Below, one piece after another: positions 1-8,250 of a stretch of 64,000 bases of DNA. Below the pieces are notes generated by a model. It did no database searches, had not been told where the DNA came from, and worked only from the letters and a program-made list of their open reading frames with translations. This stretch comes from QHXW01 sp035297145 (lineage in GTDB: Bacteria > Acidobacteriota > Terriglobia > Bryobacterales > Bryobacteraceae). The position numbers and the translations under genes were made by a program. Where the stretch lies: the NCBI GenBank assembly GCA_035297145.1, contig DATGZN010000035.1, forward strand, positions 23,137-87,136, in the 5' to 3' direction. The first letter of the stretch is position 1, and every line of letters starts with the position of its first letter.

Positions 1-61
1 ACGACGCGATGCTGACGTGCAGTTGTTTGGCGACATCTTCCTCTGTTAGCAGCGTTTCCAT
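1..61 (-). CDS. Excisionase/MerR-type helix-turn-helix protein, N-terminus only
   Basis: Only the first 20 codons are inside the window; the rest lies beyond the left edge. The reading is METLLTEEDVAKQLHVSIAS, the typical opening of excisionase-family helix-turn-helix domains (a leucine-threonine pair, then an E-x-V-A-x-x-L-x-V-S helix). A purine-rich GGGGGAA lies a few bases upstream of the ATG on the minus strand and can serve as ribosome binding site. It is divergent from the mobilisation genes that follow, as small excisionase-like regulators of integrative elements often are. The DNA-binding role is inferred from family resemblance; the C-terminus cannot be seen. Confidence 0.6.
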   Translation of the reverse strand, partial: METLLTEEDVAKQLHVSIAS

Positions 62-208
62 GGTTCCCCCATTTCGTCCAGTTTGGATTGCGTATCTGCT
101 GACGGCTCGACCGATCAAAGTCGGGCACCAGCAATTCTAAATTGTATCGATACGGCTGTCAATACTCCATTGCAAAATCCTTAATCGTGTGCCACAATCA
201 ACCCAACC

Positions 209-1342
209 GTGTTCAAAGACCGTAAATCACAACAGCAGACATTGTCCATTCGCGTCTCCGAGGAGGTTCGTGCCTTCCTCGATCGTGCGCGCAAACAGTT
301 CTCCGATGCTCGCGGTTCCAACGTCTCGATATCCGACGTAGCGAAGGTGTTGCTGGAAACCGCGATCGACGGCCGCCTGGACGACCGCCTGGAAACCGTC
401 GATCTCCTATCAGATCCGACTGCTGCCCTGTTCGCGATTCGCAAGAAGTGGGAGGACGATCAGCCGCTGACACGTGCCGAATGGATCGTACTCGGCCATT
501 ATGTCCAAAGCGGATGCGATCATCTCTCGTCCGATCCCGAATTCCCAAGCAGCCAGTCTTTCGCGCAATTGCTTGAAGCGCTGCTGGCGATTCGCGAACT
601 GCGGCGTCATCCCGCTCTAGAACTTGATCACTTCTACCTGAGCAACCTGTCGGGATGGGGAGATCATAGAGTTCTGACGGCCGGCCCACAAGCTTCGGAG
701 ATCTTACCGGCCGTTGTGCGGCGGATGATTCAGGATCTCGATACTGGCGCCGCGCGAAACTCGTTCGTCGGACGAACCATCTACGTAGCGCTGCGCGACG
801 AGCAACTGGAAAGTGTGGACAGTCTCAATCGCGCACTCCGGCCATTTCTTCCTATCCTCTATCGCGTTGCCGCGCGTGGGCACTGGCTGGTGGAACACAG
901 ACCCATCCGCCAGAAGCGCAATCCTCGGGCACCTCTCGGAGCTTTTCCTCCCGTTGTACCACCAGTAGAAGTGGACGACGTCACAGTGTCAAGCTCCGTA
1001 AACGACGAGGGTGAATTAAACATTCTGCTCGCCCTCAAATCGAACAGGGTCTTGTATCCGTTGGGACCTTTTCCACAAATTCGTGAATTTCAGAGCATGC
1101 TGACAGCAATGGCTCTCGGAGACACATGGGATGGCCAATATTTCTTCGCGGAGACAAGTGTTTCGGCTACCGGGGAGCAACCGCTATTTACGTTTTCCTT
1201 TCGAGAGTTCGGTAAAGGTGTGCAGATCGAATTCAGCGAGAAGCAGTGGAACGCGCTGCGAATCGCACTGGACCAGGTGATGGGTTTGCCTGAGATAAAG
1301 CAGACATTGAACGAACTCGCCCTCGCGTATGGGGATGTTTGA
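209..1342 (+). CDS. Ribbon-helix-helix-like protein of a mobilisation module
   Basis: A 377-residue protein opened by GTG; no clear ribosome binding site is visible. Residues about 10-50 (LSIRVSEEVRAFLDRARKQF and following) resemble the ribbon-helix-helix fold of plasmid DNA-binding proteins. The remaining ~330 residues have no domain I recognise and no membrane segment. Its stop codon overlaps the start of the ParA-like gene by 14 bases, so the two are probably co-transcribed. With the ParA-like ATPase and relaxase downstream, a role in partition or transfer of a mobile element is the best inference, but it is unproven. Confidence 0.65.
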   Translation: MFKDRKSQQQTLSIRVSEEVRAFLDRARKQFSDARGSNVSISDVAKVLLETAIDGRLDDRLETVDLLSDPTAALFAIRKKWEDDQPLTRAEWIVLGHYVQSGCDHLSSDPEFPSSQSFAQLLEALLAIRELRRHPALELDHFYLSNLSGWGDHRVLTAGPQASEILPAVVRRMIQDLDTGAARNSFVGRTIYVALRDEQLESVDSLNRALRPFLPILYRVAARGHWLVEHRPIRQKRNPRAPLGAFPPVVPPVEVDDVTVSSSVNDEGELNILLALKSNRVLYPLGPFPQIREFQSMLTAMALGDTWDGQYFFAETSVSATGEQPLFTFSFREFGKGVQIEFSEKQWNALRIALDQVMGLPEIKQTLNELALAYGDV

Positions 1343-2135
1343 GGAGACAGTTTTGGAGATGAAAATGGCCAGCGCGAAACAAGCAAGCGACGGCGAAATG
1401 AAGGGGACTGTGGTTGCCGCCGAGAAGCGCGTAATTCTGTCCATGGGAGGCAAAGGCGGGGTAGGTAAAACCAGCGTAATGGCGGGCCTGGCGGAATGGT
1501 TCGAAGCTAACGAGATTCCGGTTAAGCTCCTCGATCTCGATACGGAGAACACGGCACGCGGATCGCTCACCCATTTCTTCGGTGGGGGCGTGCCGAAGGT
1601 CAACATCCACACGCCTGCGGGACTGGACTCGTTCGTCGACCAACTTTCAGACGGCCCGCCGGTGATTCTTGCAGATATGGGAGCGGGCGCAGGCCAAGTC
1701 ACCTACGACTGGTTCGAGACGATGTATCCCGACGTATCTGATGCCGGAATCGTGTTCACCGCCATCGGTGTCGTCACGGCGGACCCGGCGAGCGTGGAAA
1801 GTGTCCTCGCTTGGGCGTCACAGCTTCAAAATCGGGTCGAGTACCTGATCGTCGAAAACAGCATCACGGACCATGCCGACTTCACGTACTGGCGCGAGAG
1901 TGATCAGGCTTTGCAGTTTCAAAGAGCGTTCCAGCCGGCGGTCATTCATATGGATTACCGGCTGCCTGATCTCGAAAATGCCACACGTAACCATGGCGTC
2001 AAGCTGGGCGACGTAGCCGCGAGAACGACGACTGCTCCGGAGTTGCAGCGAGCATCGCTCGTCATGCGCGCCCAAAGTTATCGGCGACGTATGTTCGCGG
2101 AGTTCGAGCGCGTGAAGGAGCTGCTGCTGCCGTGA
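1329..2135 (+). CDS. ParA/MinD-like P-loop ATPase
   Basis: A 268-residue soluble protein. Residues about 38-50 carry the deviant Walker A motif of the ParA/MinD/SIMIBI class (GGKGGVGKTS, signature lysine before the second glycine pair). A Walker A'-like strand (KLLDLDTENT) and a Walker B-like strand (PPVILADMGAGAG) follow. Members position plasmids or protein cargo by ATP-dependent dimerisation on DNA; mobile-element versions often sit beside conjugation genes. Its stop overlaps the next start (GTGA), so translation is coupled. No ParB partner is visible, so a role in segregation, as opposed to transfer, is not established. Confidence 0.8.
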   Translation: MGMFEETVLEMKMASAKQASDGEMKGTVVAAEKRVILSMGGKGGVGKTSVMAGLAEWFEANEIPVKLLDLDTENTARGSLTHFFGGGVPKVNIHTPAGLDSFVDQLSDGPPVILADMGAGAGQVTYDWFETMYPDVSDAGIVFTAIGVVTADPASVESVLAWASQLQNRVEYLIVENSITDHADFTYWRESDQALQFQRAFQPAVIHMDYRLPDLENATRNHGVKLGDVAARTTTAPELQRASLVMRAQSYRRRMFAEFERVKELLLP

Positions 2136-2913
2136 GTGCGACGGTTCAAGTTAGTGATTATCCCGAACCGGACCTAATCGACCGGATCGCCAACGATCTG
2201 CCTGCCGAGGTGCGTGCTGAGTACTATCGCGAGATGAGGCCCTGTCGGACACTGCAGTCGAGTGATGAAATGCTCCACATTCTGCGGGCCATGATGTTTC
2301 TGCACATCCTTATGGTACAGGTGCCGCGTGACATAACGACCGAGCGAGAAAAGTTTCGACAGCTTCTCACCGGCGCGCTCGGAACTCTTCAAACGACCAT
2401 CGAATCCAGCGCAGTCTATCAAAGGCAGCTAGACCAGAGGCTCGATCAACTTCCGCAAAATATCGCGAAGGAATCAGCCCTGAGGTAATCGCCGCCGCGA
2501 TTAACGAGAGTTTGCGGCAGCAGTTCGTGCAATCAACGATTCCGGAAACAGCCAGCCGCCTCGCGGCTGTCGCCATGCAGCTGAACGATGTCAAAACAGA
2601 GTTCGGACGCACGGCAACTGCGCTTGGCAACCGCTATCGCGGCGCAGTCGCGGAAGCCAGTAGGGCGATCGACGATATCGAGAGGACCAGCTCCGATGCG
2701 ATCGCGACGACCAGGCATGGCGCCGAAGAATTGTTGCGCGTCTTTCATCAGGAATACCGGTGGTCGCTTTACACTCTGACGAGCCTCGCGCTCTTCATCG
2801 GCATCGGGTTGGGTTTGTCACTTTATCGTTGGTTTGAAGCGCCGGCGCAGCCGGTTGACCGCGCCCCTGCGGTGCAAACTGCACCTCCCACCAAGCCGAG
2901 GGCCAAACACTAG
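2132..2913 (+). pseudogene. Frameshifted membrane-anchored coiled-coil protein of the transfer module
   Basis: Two adjacent reading frames, 2132-2488 (118 aa, GTG start overlapping the ParA stop) and 2512-2913 (133 aa, otherwise only a TTG start), read as one ~260-residue protein if a single base is restored near 2466. The frame-1 sequence extends upstream of 2512 as EGISPEVIAAAINESLRQQF and joins the first half smoothly. The combined product is helical with one transmembrane segment near the C-terminus (SLYTLTSLALFIGIGLGLSL) and a proline-rich tail. No canonical slippery heptamer is seen at the join, so a real mutation or an assembly indel is more likely than programmed frameshifting. Function unknown. 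Confidence 0.6.
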
Positions 2914-2923
2914 GGATGCCTCG

Positions 2924-5764
2924 ATGCTCACGATCCGCGCCATGTCGGATGGTAAAGGATATTCCGCCCGGTACCTGGAGCAGCGCGACTACTATGCCGA
3001 AGGTGAACGCGTCTTGGGTCTTTGGCGTGGCCGCGGAGCGGAACTGCTTAGACTCTCTGGCGACGTCCGGACGGAGCAGTTCGAGGCGCTGCGCCAGGGG
3101 TGTGACCCACGCACTGGCGAATTTCTGCGCCAGCGCCAAAGCGCCGACCGTACAGCGACAGACGGCACCACACAGAGCCGGGGACGCAATCTCTACGACT
3201 TCACCTTCTCGGCACCCAAGTCAGTTTCTATCATGGCTAGCTTGGGACAAGACGATCGGCTGACGGAAGCACACCGTCGGGCCGTGGACGAGACGCTGAA
3301 GGAGCTGGAAACTTGCGCCCAGACTCGCGTGCGACAAGACGGAGCCAACGAGGACCGCATGACTGGGAATCTGGTCTTGGCCGTGTATCAGCACGACACC
3401 AGTCGCGAACTCGATCCCCAGCTCCACACACACGCCGTCGCCGCCAACCTAACTTACGACGGCGCTGAGGCTCGCTGGAAAGCGCTGCAAGCTTCCGAAA
3501 TCTACGACTGCCGTGCTTACCTCACGGAAGTCTACCGGAATGCGCTCGCTCGCGAGGTCCGGCGGCTGGGGTACGAGATCGTTGATCGTCGCAATGGCCG
3601 AGGCCGGAACCACGGATTCGAAATCCTGGGTATTTCGGAGAAGCTGCTCCAAGACTTCAGCCAGCGAAGCGCACAACGCAACCGGGCGATCGCGGAGTTC
3701 GTGCAACAAACGGGGCGCCAGCCGTCCGATAACGAGGTGGCGATCCTTGTGCGGGAGTCGCGGGCCGACAAGCAGGTCGAAATCGCAACCGAAGAGGTGC
3801 GAAGGCGGCAAAAAGCGCGGTTGACTCGTGAGAACGAAAGGAAGCTTGCCCAACTTCGAGAAGCGGCGTTGGCCCGCCCAGGAATGGGGGAAACCGATCA
3901 GCGGAGCGCCGCTGCCTGCCTTGAGTACGCCCAGCGGCACATCTTTGAGCGGGTCTCCGTGGCGCGGGTTGACGAGGTGTTAGCCGAAGCTCTGCGTTAC
4001 GGAAGAGGTCACGTCGGCGTCGGAGAACTGAAAGGCCACCTGGCTCTCCAAGAGGCGGCTGGCACTGTCCTGCGTGCCGGCCGGGAAGTGGCCACGCGCG
4101 AGAGCCTGGATCGCGAGCAGGAAATGGTTGAGCGACTCAACCGAGGGCTTGGGCGGTTCGAACGCCTGGGCCAGGGCGATTTCATTGTGTCCGACCGGCT
4201 TCGGCCCGAGCAAAGGAATGTGATCCACTTTCTGCTCGATTCCCGCGATTTAGCGATTAACCTGCGCGGCGCCGCGGGTACCGGCAAGACGGCCACGCTC
4301 CAGGAACTGCATCGCGGTTTACGAGAAGCGGGCCGTCGCGTTCTGGCGGTCGCCCCAACCATGAGTGCCGTTGAGGAATTGCAGAAGGTGGGTTTTGGGT
4401 CCGCCATGAGCCTGGAGAAGCTGTTGCAGGATCAGCGGGCACATCGCGAACTGCGGGGTAGCGTGGTGATTGTTGATGAAGCCGGCATGGTCTCTGGCAA
4501 CCAGATGTCGCAATTACTCGGGCTGGCCGAGCGGCAGTCGGCCCGAATCGTTTTCAGCGGTGACACGCGGCAAATTCAGAGCGTTGAAGCGTGCGATGCT
4601 TTGCGCGTGCTGGAGAAGGAATCGCGGCTGAAAAGTTGCTCCCTCACCCAGGTTCAACGACAAACGGCTGCGCAATATCGCGAAGCCATCCAGGAACTGC
4701 GCCGATCTCCGGAAAGGGGCTTCCTCAAACTCGAACAGATTGGCGCGATTCGCGAAGTAGCCTGGCGGGACAAAGCAAAGGCGGTTCAACAAGCCTACGA
4801 CGAGCTCCTGGCGCTATCAAGCGCGAACGGACAAGAGCGCAGCGTTCTCGTGGTTTGTGCCACACACGAGGAAATCGGGATCGTGACCGCAGCCATTCGT
4901 CAACAGCGCATCGAAGCCGGCAACCTTGGCCAGAGCATTCTTCTCGAACGCAATGTGCCGCTGAACTGGACCACGGCCCAGAAGGGTGACGCTCGCAACT
5001 TCCACGAGGGTCAGATCCTGGAGTTTCATCGTGCTGTAAAGGGTGCCACCAAGAATGAAACGCTCCAAGTTGCTGGTGTCAGGGCCAACAAGGTCGTCGC
5101 ACGCAATGCCAACGGCGAGGAGCGAGAGTTCACTTGCAAGCAAGCCAAATGCTTCGACGTTTACGAGCGCCGCGACATCGAGGTCGCGCCGAACGATCGG
5201 CTCTTGTTGACCGCGAATCGGCGGGAAGCGGAACTCCGTGTGACCAACGGCGAACTGGTCACCGTTTCCGGAGTCGACGGCCAAGGGCGGATTCAGCTTC
5301 AGGACGGCCGAGTTCTGCCGGAAGCCTACAGACATTTCGATCACGGTTATGCCGTCACTGCTCATCGCAGCCAGGGCAAGTCGGTCGACGCCGTTGTCAT
5401 CTCCGGTGACGCCATGAAGAAAGAGCTGTTCTACGTGGCTGCATCGCGTGGCCGGGAAAGTGTGACGGTGGTGACGAGCGATCGGGAGTTGCTACGCGAA
5501 TCCGTTGCCCGTTCCGGCGCTCGGCAATCTGCATCCGAGTTGGCACGCATGGTGCAGCGGCGCTCGGCTTTCCAGCGAGGTCAACTGCGAGGCCTTTCGG
5601 CGGCTCGCCGGCTAGCCCGCGACGCGGCGATCCAATGCGAACGGGTGGAGCACCGGGTCGTGCCGACACGAGAACTGAATCACGAGGTGACGCGTAAGGT
5701 TCCGGTTCGTGAGTACCAAACGGAGCGAAGGTTGGAACGAGGTGGGTATGACATCGGCAGGTGA
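2924..5764 (+). CDS. MobF-family conjugative relaxase with RecD-like helicase
   Basis: TrwC/TraI-type protein, 946 residues from the ATG at 2924; an upstream in-frame ATG at 2834 would overlap the previous gene by 80 bases and adds nonconserved sequence. The N-terminal relaxase domain begins MLTIRAMSDGKGYSARYLEQ, has candidate catalytic tyrosines (residues ~13-25), and carries a metal-binding HxD...HTH set (H168 and H170, in DPQLHTHAVA). The helicase part has Walker A at residues 451-457 (GTGKTA), Walker B near 515-523 (VIVDEAGM), a GDTRQIQSVE motif and a C-terminal TAHRSQGKS/YVAASRGRE pair. Such enzymes nick oriT and unwind the transferred strand. No type IV secretion genes are in the window, so the element may be only mobilisable, or truncated. 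Confidence 0.92.
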   Translation: MLTIRAMSDGKGYSARYLEQRDYYAEGERVLGLWRGRGAELLRLSGDVRTEQFEALRQGCDPRTGEFLRQRQSADRTATDGTTQSRGRNLYDFTFSAPKSVSIMASLGQDDRLTEAHRRAVDETLKELETCAQTRVRQDGANEDRMTGNLVLAVYQHDTSRELDPQLHTHAVAANLTYDGAEARWKALQASEIYDCRAYLTEVYRNALAREVRRLGYEIVDRRNGRGRNHGFEILGISEKLLQDFSQRSAQRNRAIAEFVQQTGRQPSDNEVAILVRESRADKQVEIATEEVRRRQKARLTRENERKLAQLREAALARPGMGETDQRSAAACLEYAQRHIFERVSVARVDEVLAEALRYGRGHVGVGELKGHLALQEAAGTVLRAGREVATRESLDREQEMVERLNRGLGRFERLGQGDFIVSDRLRPEQRNVIHFLLDSRDLAINLRGAAGTGKTATLQELHRGLREAGRRVLAVAPTMSAVEELQKVGFGSAMSLEKLLQDQRAHRELRGSVVIVDEAGMVSGNQMSQLLGLAERQSARIVFSGDTRQIQSVEACDALRVLEKESRLKSCSLTQVQRQTAAQYREAIQELRRSPERGFLKLEQIGAIREVAWRDKAKAVQQAYDELLALSSANGQERSVLVVCATHEEIGIVTAAIRQQRIEAGNLGQSILLERNVPLNWTTAQKGDARNFHEGQILEFHRAVKGATKNETLQVAGVRANKVVARNANGEEREFTCKQAKCFDVYERRDIEVAPNDRLLLTANRREAELRVTNGELVTVSGVDGQGRIQLQDGRVLPEAYRHFDHGYAVTAHRSQGKSVDAVVISGDAMKKELFYVAASRGRESVTVVTSDRELLRESVARSGARQSASELARMVQRRSAFQRGQLRGLSAARRLARDAAIQCERVEHRVVPTRELNHEVTRKVPVREYQTERRLERGGYDIGR

Positions 5765-6083
5765 AACCAAACCCTGGACTACCAATTCGGATGGGCGCAT
5801 CCTTGGTCTCGAAGTGATCTTGTTGAGGCAGGTGATCGTGCTGCCCTGGAATCAATTTCTGTACGCCGAAGGAGGCGATGATGAAGTGCGGGCCGTGTTC
5901 ACAACCCACGATGTGGTCGCAAAGGGCAGCGGTCTAGCTTCGCTGCTCTCGGATCTGGCGGCGCAGCAGGTTACGAGATTGAAGGAGCCAACTCGGGCTG
6001 AACGGTTTACGCACCCAGCCGGCGCGCGCATCACCGAGCTTCACGTGCGCAAGGCGGAGCAGGCTGGCGACTCAGGGTCGTAG
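5748..6083 (+). CDS. Small protein of unknown function coupled to the relaxase gene
   Basis: A 111-residue protein from the ATG at 5748, preceded by GAGGTGGGT as ribosome binding site and overlapping the relaxase stop by 17 bases. An earlier start at 5709 is possible but lacks a ribosome binding site. The sequence (ILGLEVILLRQVIVLPWNQFLYAEGGDDEVRAV and following) shows a short alpha/beta pattern with no signal peptide or membrane segment. I do not recognise a family. The tight overlap suggests a relaxase accessory function. Its DNA lies between the relaxase and the toxin-antitoxin pair and has similar base composition. Confidence 0.6.
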   Translation: MTSAGETKPWTTNSDGRILGLEVILLRQVIVLPWNQFLYAEGGDDEVRAVFTTHDVVAKGSGLASLLSDLAAQQVTRLKEPTRAERFTHPAGARITELHVRKAEQAGDSGS

Positions 6084-6199
6084 GCCATTAGCAGCGCAGG
6101 GAAAGCATGGCACTCCCCGGCTTCGCCACAGTATCAATGCCCAGGAAAAGTGCGGATCCCTGCCTCGTAGCCGTAAAATAGCGATAGGGCCTGTTTGAG

Positions 6200-6523
6200 A
6201 TGATGCCGACAAGCGACTACGTCGAAATCCGCAACGGCGGCTACTACGTGGCCGGCACTCGCATCGGCCTGGATGTGGTGGTTTACGACTTCCGGGGTGG
6301 GCGGTCGGCGGAAGCCATTTTCGAGGCTTACCCGTCTATTGGATCGCTGGCGAAGGTCTACGGAGCGATCACCTTTGTCCTAGAACATCCAAAGGAAATC
6401 GAAGCCTACCTGGAAGATCAGGATCGCCTCTTCGAGGAATTCAAGGCCCAGCACCCCCTCACACCCGACATGATGGAGCGGTTTGAGCGCGCAAAGCGTG
6501 AAAGGTCTCCGAAGCAGGCTTGA
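6200..6523 (+). CDS. DUF433-family antitoxin
   Basis: 107 residues; start ATGATG at 6200. The core SDYVEIRNGGYYVAGTRIGL, then VVVYDFRGGRSAEAIFEAYP and SLAKVYGAITFVLEHPKEIEAYL, matches DUF433, a small HTH-containing family usually found as the antitoxin half of a pair with a DUF5615 PIN-like protein. Its stop overlaps the start of exactly such a partner (TTGA), so the two are translated together. The antitoxin role is family knowledge. The C-terminal ~35 charged residues are likely the toxin-binding tail, which is inference. Confidence 0.85.
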   Translation: MMPTSDYVEIRNGGYYVAGTRIGLDVVVYDFRGGRSAEAIFEAYPSIGSLAKVYGAITFVLEHPKEIEAYLEDQDRLFEEFKAQHPLTPDMMERFERAKRERSPKQA

Positions 6524-6867
6524 GCATCCGGTTCCAGGCCGACGCCGACCTGAACCCTGAGGTGGGGCGAGGATTGCGTCGGCGAGAACCGGCGATTGAT
6601 TTCCGTGCTGCCATCGGGGTAATCGCGGACGGCACTCCCGATTCAGAAGTTCTTCGGATTGCAGCAAATGATGGGCGTGTACTGGTTTCACGAGACGTTG
6701 CAACGATGCCGCAGCAGTTCGCTGGCTTCGTTGCGCAACACGAGTCTCCAGGGCTGCTGCTGGTCCCCTCGCGCAGGTCGATAGGAGCTGCAATCGACGG
6801 GCTGTTGTTGGTGTGGTTGACCTGGGAGCCAGAAGACCTGCGCAACCAGGCTCGGTGGCTTCCTTAG
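6520..6867 (+). CDS. DUF5615 PIN-like toxin
   Basis: 115 residues starting at a TTG that overlaps the antitoxin stop. It opens SIRFQADADLNPEVGRGLRR, where the early aspartates (FQADADL) match the first PIN-type acidic cluster. RIAANDGRVLVSRDVATMPQ follows, with the later conserved aspartates of the PIN-like fold. PIN-like toxins are predicted metal-dependent ribonucleases. The pair may stabilise the mobile element in the host. The family call rests on sequence pattern and gene order; whether it cleaves RNA is unknown. Confidence 0.82.
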   Translation: MSIRFQADADLNPEVGRGLRRREPAIDFRAAIGVIADGTPDSEVLRIAANDGRVLVSRDVATMPQQFAGFVAQHESPGLLLVPSRRSIGAAIDGLLLVWLTWEPEDLRNQARWLP

Positions 6868-6915
6868 GGGTGCTTCGGAGAGCGCAAGGAGCAAGTCTTC
6901 AGAAAGACACCATCC

Positions 6916-6932
6916 CTAAGCCTTCGGCTTAG
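6916..6932. repeat. Inverted repeat (hairpin) after the toxin gene
   Basis: A perfect 7-bp stem CTAAGCC/GGCTTAG with a 3-base TTC loop, 48 bases after the DUF5615 stop and 30 bases before the 11-bp repeat array. There is no T-run after it, so it is a weak candidate for an intrinsic terminator; it could equally be part of a transfer origin. Confidence 0.45.
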
Positions 6933-6961
6933 AGTTGCGCGGGCCTTCGCGCCATGCTCCC

Positions 6962-7012
6962 ATCAAGCGTTTATCAAGCTTGTGTCAAGTATTCATCAAG
7001 CTCCTATCAAGT
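6962..7012 (+). repeat. Five iteron-like 11-bp direct repeats
   Basis: The heptamer ATCAAGC (with variants GTCAAGT and ATCAAGT) recurs at 6962, 6973, 6984, 6995 and 7006, exactly 11 bp apart, so all copies fall on the same face of the helix. Such phased arrays are typical of plasmid iterons, operators bound by multimeric plasmid regulators, or relaxosome accessory-protein sites. The array lies 50 bp before a small basic protein and after the relaxase module. It contributes to an in-frame extension of the downstream ORF, but that extension (repeated SS-Y residues) looks like a by-product. Confidence 0.75.
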
Positions 7013-7061
7013 CATTTTCCAGGTCTCTTGCGGTACAGTAGAAACAGGCTTGCTGACCGTC

Positions 7062-7490
7062 ATGGACGCCAAATTCCGGGACATCCTCGACGCCTTACCC
7101 GAAAAACTGACGCGCTCCCGCCTGGAGCCGTATCGCGAACTCATCGGTGAACTCCGCCGTCGCCGTCGGACGTACCTCGACATCGCCCAAATCCTCGCTG
7201 AGAAATGCCAAGTTCAAGTGACAGCCAGCGGTGTTCACGATTTCGTGCGAAGGAGATTGCGGACCAAAAGGACGCCAGCCGTACCCAGATCTTCGAGTGG
7301 GGAAGGAAAGGGAGTCGGCCACCTGAAAGCGGAGGTAGGCGCCGTAAAGATCTCGGCCAACTCTCCATCGGATGATGTCCAACGAAAGATCGCAGCGCTG
7401 AAAGCTCGAAAGCCAGGTGTGAAGGCAACAAAGGAGGGGTTTCAATTCGATCCTAGCGAACCGCTTCGGCTTAACAAGCCGGAGCGGTAA
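7062..7490 (+). CDS. Basic helix-turn-helix-like accessory protein of the mobile element
   Basis: 142 residues from the ATG at 7062 (MDAKFRDILDALPEKL). Residues ~15-60 (an arginine-rich helix, then TYLDIAQILAEKCQVQVTAS, then GVHDFVRRRL) have the spacing of a helix-turn-helix that recognises DNA. The rest is a basic, low-complexity linker and a short C-terminal conserved-looking block (FDPSEPLRLNKPER). Small proteins of this shape occur beside relaxases and may bind oriT or control transfer genes. Its position directly after the five 11-bp repeats makes it the obvious candidate to bind them; this is inference. Exact family not recognised. Confidence 0.6.
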   Translation: MDAKFRDILDALPEKLTRSRLEPYRELIGELRRRRRTYLDIAQILAEKCQVQVTASGVHDFVRRRLRTKRTPAVPRSSSGEGKGVGHLKAEVGAVKISANSPSDDVQRKIAALKARKPGVKATKEGFQFDPSEPLRLNKPER

Positions 7491-7702
7491 AATTGGCTGC
7501 TCGCCAGCCGAAACATCTGGGGGTGCGCGCAAGTTCCCGCTAAGAACGGCGCCGCTGGCCGCAAACGCGACGGCGTGCGCCAACAGCCGCTGTTCTCGGG
7601 CTCCTTGCTGTCGGAGGAATACCGGCAGGCGAATCGCCACCGCTGATAGAGATAACGGAATCGCGAGTCGCAGATCTCACTGCACATGCTCGATGACGGT
7701 CG

Positions 7703-8194
7703 TCAATGGCTAAACGCTGAGGCCACTGTGTTGAACGGCAGGACTTCGCCGCCATGTTTGCGCACGAACTGCATCGCTTCACTTCGCTTGCTAAATGCAA
7801 TAAGGCTCGGTAAGCACCGGTCATAGCGAAGATCCGCCGCGCGCTTGTCAGTATCGAGCAGTTCGTGTGTTCTCACGCACATGTTCACGTCACTGCCCCT
7901 TACGATGAAAGCGTCATTCGGAGAGAGCTTCGCTCCCGTGGGGAAAGCACTCAATTCCGTAACCCGGACCGGTTTGCCTTCCTGCTCATGCTCAGAAAGC
8001 GCGCAGGCAGGACAACAAAACAGCCTCGGTTTTCCATTGATCATCGCCACCGTCCGTGAATGCGCGTGTATTGCCCTCTGGCAGGCATAACACTGCTCTG
8101 CTTGTGTGCCACGGTAAGTGCTGAATGCAGAGTACGCAATGCCGATCGCAACGGCCAATACTGCGATCACCGCGAACCAGCGTTTGCCTGTCAT
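7703..8194 (-). CDS. NosL/TRASH-like membrane-anchored cysteine protein
   Basis: 163 residues from the ATG at 8194, within a longer open frame. An N-terminal hydrophobic segment (WFAVIAVLAVAIGIAYSAFS) is a signal anchor. Next comes a metal-ligand-like block with a CYAC pair and an FCCPACALSEHE cluster, resembling the TRASH/NosL motif that binds Cu(I) or similar ions. A second part has two more cysteines (NMCVRTHE, DRCLPSLIAF). It is the last gene of the copper efflux operon, so a periplasmic copper-binding or copper-sensing role is likely; the family assignment is tentative. Confidence 0.6.
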   Translation of the reverse strand: MTGKRWFAVIAVLAVAIGIAYSAFSTYRGTQAEQCYACQRAIHAHSRTVAMINGKPRLFCCPACALSEHEQEGKPVRVTELSAFPTGAKLSPNDAFIVRGSDVNMCVRTHELLDTDKRAADLRYDRCLPSLIAFSKRSEAMQFVRKHGGEVLPFNTVASAFSH

Positions 8195-8250
8195 TAATAG
8201 TTTCCTATTCCATTCTAAGGCCGGCCGCATCGCACCCGGCACTCCAGTCC

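Noticed and set aside
2440..2520. Programmed -1 frameshift in the membrane protein
   Set aside because: No X-XXY-YYZ heptamer or downstream stem-loop could be found at the join.
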